Shown: positions 7,408 to 11,710 of the stretch, piece by piece
Position numbering within the stretch: the first letter of the stretch is position 1
Layout: each line of letters opens with the position of its first letter
DNA from: Dehalococcoidia bacterium
Lineage (GTDB): Bacteria > Chloroflexota > Dehalococcoidia > JACVQG01
Assembly: GCA_015661045.1 (NCBI GenBank)
Contig: JACVQG010000065.1
Coordinates: forward strand, 1-11,710
DNA length: 11,710 bases
Reading direction: 5' to 3'
Notes under the pieces: model-generated
What the model saw: only the letters and a program-made list of their open reading frames with translations
Database searches by the model: none
Told to the model about the DNA's origin: nothing
Position numbers and translations under genes: made by a program

Positions 7408-7700
7408 TAGTGTTTGATTTATTAACTTTGTATTCTGGCATTCAGGAAAATGCCATTTTATTCTTCCATCTTCCTCTACCCTTGCGGGAGAGGAATTAAA
7501 AGGTGAGGGGTATTTTGGGTAAAAGCGAATTTTCGCCACCCTCTCCGAAAGTGTTTCACCTTTGCGGAGTCTTGATGAGTCCCACCAAGTCAGGACATCA
7601 TCGGACACCTCAGTTGCTTTCCCCTCAAAGGAGAAGAAAATGCCAGGCCATTTTCGCGAAAATCCTACCTCAAATTAGAGGCTATCAATAATATCTAACT
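7408..7700. other. Intergenic stretch with degenerate repeats, no gene seen
   Basis: No convincing coding sequence. CCTCTACCC-TTGC-GGGAGAGG at 7473-7493, followed by AATTAAAAGGTGAGGGG, resembles a common dispersed bacterial repeat built on CCTCTCCC and GGTGAGGG; that likeness is from memory. A 14-bp palindrome ATTTTCGCGAAAAT lies at 7650-7663. AAATGCCA occurs at 7449-7456 and again at 7638-7645. The short open frames here have no family likeness. The ribosome-binding site of the next gene is AAGGGAG at 7701-7707. Confidence 0.5.
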
Positions 7701-7715
7701 AAGGGAGATTTCAGC

Positions 7716-8510
7716 GTGAAAAAATATGGGTTCTTACTCAAGTGGCAATTAGCTTTTAAGGTTGGGGCTATAGCCTTGATTTTGTCCGGTGTGAAATTCA
7801 TATTCATTATTACCGGTCTCGAGATATTTAACGTGAACCCCTTTTTGCCGAGCTTGCTGGCGGGCACAGTAGTGCTTCTCGGCTTTCTGCTTGCGGGAGT
7901 GATGGCCGATTTTAAGGAGTCTGAGAAGATACCGACCGAAATAGCCAGCGCTTTAAGGAATATCTATGACGAGGGGCTTTACGTTAAAGAGTTGAAGAAA
8001 GAGTTTGATTTAGGGAAGCTAAGGTCGAATGTTCATAGAATTGTTACGAGCTTCCTTAATGAAATAGGAAATGGGAACCGTGTAGAAAACACGCTCAAGG
8101 AAATAACGCAACTGAACGGCTCATTTTTAGAGATGGATAGGTTAAATATGCCGCCTCCATATCTGGCGCGGCTTAAAAACGAACAAGGCACCCTTCGGCG
8201 CACCATACTTCGCGCTAACTATATTAAAGCTAATTCGTTTGTCGTAGTAGCCTATATAGTTGCTATGATTGCGTCTGCTATCATGCTCATTTTCTTACTT
8301 TTACTGAAAACAGAGCCGGCTATTGAAGGCATTGCTGTTTTATTCGCCATAGCCTTTTTACTTATTTATCTGCTTCTGCTCATCAGGGATATGGATGACC
8401 CCTTTGAGTTCGTGGAAGATGGCGCTCCTGCTTTTACGGCTGATGTTAACCCATCACAGCTTTATGACCTCAAACGTGAATTAGAACTCACCGAAAAGAA
8501 TAGTCCTTGA
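7716..8510 (+). CDS. Four-helix integral membrane protein of unknown function, DUF4239-like topology
   Basis: A 264-residue protein with hydrophobic segments near residues 14-35, 44-63, 174-198 and 203-223. A polar, helix-prone domain of about 110 residues lies between helices 2 and 3. After the last helix come RDMDDPFEF and a polar tail. This layout, with a DxDxPF-like motif after helix 4, resembles bestrophin-like DUF4239 proteins, but the likeness is weak. There is no signal peptide cleavage motif and no catalytic motif. The GTG start at 7716 is chosen because AAGGGAG lies eight bases upstream and MKKYGFLLKW is a natural start. It is followed by mtaB after 38 bp on the same strand, so the two may be co-transcribed. 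I do not recognise a function. Confidence 0.8.
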   Translation: MKKYGFLLKWQLAFKVGAIALILSGVKFIFIITGLEIFNVNPFLPSLLAGTVVLLGFLLAGVMADFKESEKIPTEIASALRNIYDEGLYVKELKKEFDLGKLRSNVHRIVTSFLNEIGNGNRVENTLKEITQLNGSFLEMDRLNMPPPYLARLKNEQGTLRRTILRANYIKANSFVVVAYIVAMIASAIMLIFLLLLKTEPAIEGIAVLFAIAFLLIYLLLLIRDMDDPFEFVEDGAPAFTADVNPSQLYDLKRELELTEKNSP

Positions 8511-8548
8511 TTTAAGACCAAATAAAGTCAAAGTGGTATATTGGTAAT

Positions 8549-9877
8549 ATGAATGGAAACCTCCAGGGTAATTTACGTAGCGTATCTATACAGACCCTCG
8601 GTTGTAAGCTGAACCAGGCGGAAACCGAGCTTCTAACAGAGGATTTTGCACATAACGGCTATAATCTGGTTACACCAGAATCAGAAGCTGATATCTACAT
8701 ACTTAATACATGTACCGTCACCCACATCGCTGACCGTAAAGCCCGCCATTTTTTAAGGATGGCCCGTCGTCACCACCCCAATTCCTTTATTGTAGCTACT
8801 GGCTGCTATGCCCAACGGTCTCCAAAAGAGCTGGAGGCAACAGGGGTGGTGGACTTAGTCGTTCCTCAGTCAGTTAAATCTGGTTTGGTAAATATAATAG
8901 CGGGCCAACATCCCTCCCGCCTCTCACCCATTCGGCAAGCTCAGGGCATGCTTCCCACATCTCACCTCCCAAATGGTCGGACCCGGAGCTTTATTAAAAT
9001 CCAGGACGGCTGCCATGACGGTTGTGCTTATTGTATCGTTCCACAGGTAAGAGGCCGGGAGAGCAGCCTGCCTCCGGATGATATTATCACCAGGATTAAT
9101 TCCAGGGTGGTGCAGGGTTATAAAGAGGTGGTGCTTACCGGCACAAAAATTGGTGGATACCAGTGGGATGGTCTGGGGCTTGGCGGTCTGGTAGCCCGTA
9201 TTTTAAGGGAAACAGGAGTGGAGCGGCTACGCCTGTCTTCTCTCCAACCACAGGAGATTACCCCGGAACTTCTAACCCTTTGGGGCGATTCCAGGCTTTG
9301 CCGTCACCTCCACATGCCTCTCCAGTCGGGCAGTGATGAAACCCTGTATCGTATGAGGCGCCGCTACCATACTGAAGTCTTCAGGCAGGCGGTGAAGACC
9401 ATACGGGACGCTGTGCCCGATATGGCCATTACTACTGATGTGATAGTTGGTTTTCCCGGAGAAAGCGACTCAGATTTCCAGAACAGTCTGGCTTTTTGTC
9501 AGCAGATTGGCTTTGCCGCCATCCATGTTTTTCCCTATTCCCCACGGCAGGGGACCAGGGCTGCCGGGATGATGCCGAAGATAGATGCCAGGGACATCAA
9601 TATCAGGGGGCAAAATTTCCGTCAATTATCTCAGCAAAGCGCGATGAATTACGGGGGACAGTTTCTGGGGACTACGCGCCCTGTTCTCTGGGAGAACGAG
9701 GTGTCTTCTGGTGTATGGTCGGGGCTTACCGATAATTATCTGCGGGTTTTCAGCCATATCCTGCAATCTTCATCCAGACTGGCTAATCAGGTCTCAGTGG
9801 TGCGGTTAACCGGGTTATCCGATGATGGATTACTGGGAGAAATTGTCGCTCAGAACCTTATTTTGACTACAGGTTGA
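8549..9877 (+). CDS. mtaB: tRNA threonylcarbamoyladenosine (t6A37) methylthiotransferase MtaB
   Basis: Radical-SAM enzyme that adds a methylthio group to t6A at position 37 of ANN-decoding tRNAs. The 442-residue length is normal. The N-terminal domain has three conserved cysteines, Cys19 (TLGCKLNQAE), Cys55 (LNTCTVT) and Cys86 (TGCYAQ), for the auxiliary Fe-S cluster. The radical-SAM motif is Cys155-x3-Cys159-x2-Cys162 in DGCHDGCAYC. LQSGSDETLYRMRRRY and VGFPGES are standard. Residues from about 375 form the TRAM-type RNA-binding domain. TLGCKLNQAE and the t6A-type LTGTKIGGY favour MtaB over MiaB or RimO. The linker at residues 126-136 looks like a translated dispersed repeat. No clear ribosome-binding site precedes the ATG. 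The 3' end overlaps an antisense frame by 28 bases. Confidence 0.93.
   Translation: MNGNLQGNLRSVSIQTLGCKLNQAETELLTEDFAHNGYNLVTPESEADIYILNTCTVTHIADRKARHFLRMARRHHPNSFIVATGCYAQRSPKELEATGVVDLVVPQSVKSGLVNIIAGQHPSRLSPIRQAQGMLPTSHLPNGRTRSFIKIQDGCHDGCAYCIVPQVRGRESSLPPDDIITRINSRVVQGYKEVVLTGTKIGGYQWDGLGLGGLVARILRETGVERLRLSSLQPQEITPELLTLWGDSRLCRHLHMPLQSGSDETLYRMRRRYHTEVFRQAVKTIRDAVPDMAITTDVIVGFPGESDSDFQNSLAFCQQIGFAAIHVFPYSPRQGTRAAGMMPKIDARDINIRGQNFRQLSQQSAMNYGGQFLGTTRPVLWENEVSSGVWSGLTDNYLRVFSHILQSSSRLANQVSVVRLTGLSDDGLLGEIVAQNLILTTG
8924..8956 (+). repeat. Dispersed-repeat fragment translated inside mtaB
   Basis: ATTCGGCAAGCTCAGGGCA at 8930-8948 closely resembles a short dispersed repeat built on TTCGRCAAGCTCAGG that I recall from many bacterial genomes. 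In frame it encodes S-P-I-R-Q-A-Q-G-M-L-P between the N-terminal domain and the radical-SAM domain. This linker varies in length in the family, so an in-frame insertion would be tolerated. Not checked against other copies. Confidence 0.5.
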
Positions 9878-10185
9878 ATATCCCGTGGCACTATTTTCCA
9901 CATCCCCTGGGCTCCCAATGGGCGGGAGACCTCCATCCTCTTACCTTCCACCTCACCCCAACAATGAATGACAGGTATCGTGGCCCATCGGCGGATGAAT
10001 GGCAGACAGGCTCGCGAACGGCCTAAAGTCAATACCGCAAAAGCTTTAATCCCCTGTTTGCGGCAAGCCCGGACGAAGCGTACGGACTTTGTTATGCAGT
10101 CGTTTGTCAGGAGCGAGTAAGGCTCTTGCCTGAGTGACTCGGCAATTTTGTCTGCTTTTTGAAGGATAGACTCTATACCAATATC
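9850..10185 (-). pseudogene. 5'-truncated transglutaminase-like (papain-fold) gene fragment
   Basis: An open frame of 111 codons on the minus strand begins right after an in-frame TAG and has no ATG, GTG or TTG in its first 50 codons. It nevertheless reads like protein: LLTNDCITKSVRFVRACRKQGIKA around Cys30, then IPVIHCWGEVEGKRMEVSRPLG around His74. A cysteine starting a helix and a later His-x-Trp before an acidic strand are the hallmark of the transglutaminase-like fold, including small Transglut_core3 proteins related to lasso-peptide B2 enzymes. The N-terminal part is missing; the palindromic element at 10221-10374 lies just upstream. Its 3' end overlaps the mtaB end. A non-standard start is a less likely alternative. 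Exact subfamily unknown. Confidence 0.6.
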
Positions 10186-10220
10186 CTAATCCAATCAGTG
10201 TAAAGAGGGGAGTGTTTGTC

Positions 10221-10374
10221 CATAATTCGTGGATTGTACCCAAGGCTGAAGCCCTGGGCATAGGGTTTTTATATCTATGCCCCAGACTTTAGTCTGGGGT
10301 ACTGGACCCCCCATGGTTTACAGTATGATGTCTTTTATACAAATACCGACGAAATCCAAAATCCACGGATTATG
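10221..10374 (+). repeat. MITE/REP-like palindromic element, copy B
   Basis: The ends are CATAATTCGTGGATT (10221-10235) and AATCCACGGATTATG (10360-10374), a terminal inverted repeat matching at 14 of 15 positions. Inside are the hairpins CCCAAGGC-TGAA-GCCCTGGG (10239-10258) and CCCCAGAC-TTTA-GTCTGGGG (10280-10299). The core 10251-10289 is identical to the opposite strand of 3427-3465. Similarity continues past the hairpins, with TTTAC, GTAT, CTTTTAT and GACGA in the same order as in copy A. It begins three bases after the dtd stop codon, so on the minus strand its hairpins could end dtd transcription. There is no transposase and no obvious target duplication. Confidence 0.82.
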
Positions 10375-10377
10375 AGT

Positions 10378-10833
10378 TTAATTAGCAGTTTGTTTTTTAC
10401 TATCCAGCCAGAGGGTTACGGGGCCATCGTTGTGTATCTCTACCAGCATATGTTCCCGAAAACGGCCCGTCTCCACTTTGAGACCGGTGGCGCGGAGTAT
10501 GTCTATAAAGCGCTGGCAGAGAGGCTCGGCAATTTCTGGCGGGGCAGCGTTAATAAAACTGGGCCGGCGCCCTTTTTGGGTATCGGCCAGTAGTGTAAAC
10601 TGGCTAACTACAAGAAGCTCGGCCTGTATATCCAGGGCCGAGAGGTTGAATTTACCCTTATCATCGGCAAAGATGCGCAGGTTGACAATTTTATCGGCTA
10701 ATACCTGAGCATCCTGCTCTGAATCATTCCTGGCTACCCCTGAGAGGATAACCAGCCCCGGCCCGATTTTCCCCACCACTTCTTCGCCTACCCTGACCGA
10801 GGCCCGGGATACCCGCTGTATTAAAGCCTTCAC
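10378..10833 (-). CDS. dtd: D-aminoacyl-tRNA deacylase
   Basis: A 151-residue cytoplasmic enzyme that hydrolyses D-aminoacyl-tRNA (and mischarged Gly-tRNA-Ala), recycling tRNA and keeping D-amino acids out of proteins. The start MKALIQRVSRASV is canonical. SQFTLLADTQKGRRPSF holds the active-site SQFTL strand, and NDGPVT near residues 137-142 holds the cross-subunit Gly-cis-Pro motif. Length is normal. The start is GTG at 10833 and overlaps the fmdB-family stop as GTGA, with no good ribosome-binding site of its own, so translation is probably coupled. The stop lies three bases from the palindromic element at 10221-10374. Confidence 0.96.
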   Translation of the reverse strand: MKALIQRVSRASVRVGEEVVGKIGPGLVILSGVARNDSEQDAQVLADKIVNLRIFADDKGKFNLSALDIQAELLVVSQFTLLADTQKGRRPSFINAAPPEIAEPLCQRFIDILRATGLKVETGRFREHMLVEIHNDGPVTLWLDSKKQTAN

Positions 10834-11162
10834 TCTTTTTTAGCGACTGGCTCTGCCTTTTTCTCAACGGTGGCTTTTACTGGCTCTGTTTTAGATTCAG
10901 CGGTTGCCTTTACTGGTTCCACTTTCTTTTCGCCCGAATCCTTCGAATCCTTAAGGGGTTCTGCGGGGGTTACAGTTGGACTAGCTTTGCGGTTATCGGT
11001 AACGTAAAAACCGCTGCCCTTGAATATGACAGGCAAGGGGCGTATCACTCGATGAGTTTTTTCCTGGCAATGCGGACACAAGACTGTCGGTTCTTCATTG
11101 AAACCGTGCCTGAGATCAAAACAGAACTTACAACTTGTGCATTCATATTCATAAATGGGCAT
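10830..11162 (-). CDS. FmdB-family zinc-ribbon regulatory protein
   Basis: A 110-residue protein with the FmdB-type N-terminal zinc ribbon, MPIYEYECTSC. Cys8/Cys11 and Cys29/Cys32 (CPHC) are the four expected zinc ligands; Cys14 is extra. The ribbon ends near residue 45. GSGFYVTDNRK then gives the short FKGSGFYxTD motif common in this family. Residues 58-110 form a Lys/Glu/Pro-rich disordered tail with the degenerate unit EPVKAT repeated. The molecular role of the family is not settled; regulation has been proposed from the fmd operon. The ATG at 11162 follows AGGTGAGGT with short spacing. It is the first gene of a two-gene unit with dtd. Confidence 0.9.
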   Translation of the reverse strand: MPIYEYECTSCKFCFDLRHGFNEEPTVLCPHCQEKTHRVIRPLPVIFKGSGFYVTDNRKASPTVTPAEPLKDSKDSGEKKVEPVKATAESKTEPVKATVEKKAEPVAKKE

Positions 11163-11207
11163 TGATTACCTCACCTCGGAATTAGAAACTTTCTTACCTA
11201 GATAGTA

Positions 11208-11236
11208 ATTCTAACATAGTTACAATTTCCAGGCAA
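11208..11236 (-). promoter_or_regulatory. Candidate promoter for the fmdB-dtd unit
   Basis: On the minus strand TTGCCT (11231-11236) and TAGAAT (11208-11213) are separated by exactly 17 bp. The -10 matches the consensus at five of six positions and the -35 at four of six. Transcription would start near 11201, about 40 bases before the ATG at 11162. Confidence 0.55.
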
Positions 11237-11249
11237 GTTAAAGCATTTT

Positions 11250-11281
11250 TCGAAGGGGCGATTCGCGAATCGCCCCTTCGA
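11250..11281. repeat. Perfect 32-nt palindrome between the MaoC-fold gene and the fmdB unit
   Basis: Two 16-base arms, starting TCGAAGGGGCGATTCG, form a perfect palindrome with no spacer. GGGGCGATTC-type palindromes are common dispersed repeats in bacteria (recalled, not searched). It lies 15 bases after the stop of the minus-strand MaoC-fold gene and could stall or end its transcription, but on the minus strand it is followed by AAAAATGC rather than a T-run. Terminator function is therefore uncertain. Confidence 0.6.
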
Positions 11282-11295
11282 TTAATAGAGACTGG

Positions 11296-11710
11296 TTATT
11301 TCTTACTTCCAGTTTCACGCCTTTTCACCATCCGGGTGAGCAGGCAGGTTAATACCAATTCCCCGGTCTGATTTCTGGTATTGTATTTGATCGTCATAAT
11401 GCCGCGGTCCGGCTTGCTGGTCTCGTGTTTCTCTACTATCTCAACATCCACATGAATAGTGTCGTTGATAAACACAGGCTTCAATGCTCTGACCTGATCC
11501 AGACCGAGGAAGGCCATACCGGTGCCATGTGCCATTCCCGTGAGAGCTTCGAGTCCCAATGACATAATAAAGGTAAGTGGGCCGGGAATCATCGGTTTGC
11601 CGAAAATAGACTGCTTGGTAACAAATTCCCGGTCAAGGAATAATGGCTCGAATAGCCCGGTCAACCCGACAAAGTTTACCAGGTCGGTTTCGGTCACTGT
11701 CCTGCCCTGA
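11296..11710 (-). CDS. MaoC-fold (hot-dog) protein, 5' end outside window, catalytic residues not conserved
   Basis: The 137 visible codons read as a MaoC-like hot-dog domain. The frame is open to the window edge and begins with QGRTVTETDLVNFVGLTG. GRTVTE is a conserved internal segment, so the GTG at 11697 is not the true start. The family's hydratase motif, G-D-x-N-P-x-H-x-D, is replaced by G-L-F-E-P-L-F-L-D: the catalytic Asp is Leu (codon 11653-11655) and the catalytic His is Phe (codon 11638-11640). FGKPMIPGPLTF and the later VEIVEKHETSKPDRGIMTIKY strand pattern fit the fold. It may bind acyl-CoA or act in a structural role, but hydratase activity is not expected. The fold call is secure; the substrate is unknown. 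Confidence 0.85.
   Translation of the reverse strand, partial: QGRTVTETDLVNFVGLTGLFEPLFLDREFVTKQSIFGKPMIPGPLTFIMSLGLEALTGMAHGTGMAFLGLDQVRALKPVFINDTIHVDVEIVEKHETSKPDRGIMTIKYNTRNQTGELVLTCLLTRMVKRRETGSKK

Noticed and set aside
10046..10261. A 71-codon minus-strand frame running from copy B into the transglutaminase-like region
   Set aside because: It starts inside the palindromic element and reads the transglutaminase-like region in the wrong frame; the convincing protein sequence is in the neighbouring frame.

Overview
The window reads as a chromosomal segment of an anaerobic bacterium with roughly 50% GC. The gene types fit a member of the Chloroflexota, class Dehalococcoidia: an isoleucyl-tRNA synthetase with a GIHH-type signature, a nickel CO dehydrogenase, an FmdB/Dtd pair and a MaoC-fold protein. 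That assignment is inferred from gene style and is not proven. No tRNA, rRNA, CRISPR array, prophage or transposase gene was seen.

Layout. The left arm (1-3289) is on the minus strand. It holds ileS, which runs off the window at its 3' end, behind a T-box riboswitch with its own terminator and a candidate promoter. The right arm (10378-11710) is also on the minus strand. It holds a MaoC-fold gene cut by the window edge, then an fmdB-family zinc-ribbon gene coupled to dtd by a GTGA overlap. Between the arms lies a plus-strand block: an anchored protein with 14 TPRs, cooS (carbon monoxide dehydrogenase) broken near its 3' end, a four-helix membrane protein, and mtaB (tRNA methylthiotransferase). 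A 5'-truncated transglutaminase-like reading frame lies antisense at the end of mtaB.

The block is bracketed by two copies, in opposite orientation, of a roughly 155-bp palindrome-rich element (3339-3496 and 10221-10374). They share an exact 39-nt core. Both look like non-autonomous MITE/REP-type elements. The inverted pair could support inversion of the whole 7-kb block, and the block's orientation is opposite to that of both flanks.

How the genes work together. ileS, mtaB, dtd and perhaps fmdB serve translation: charging tRNA-Ile, modifying the base next to the anticodon, and removing D-amino acids from tRNA. cooS is the only clear energy or carbon gene and has no cooC or cooF partner here. 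The TPR protein and the four-helix protein have no assignable partner.

The points most worth checking are the out-of-frame deletion in cooS just after its active-site lysine, the inverted element pair, the MaoC protein that lacks its catalytic Asp and His, and a repeat-like insertion translated inside mtaB. I did not find a convincing wholly new multi-gene system.
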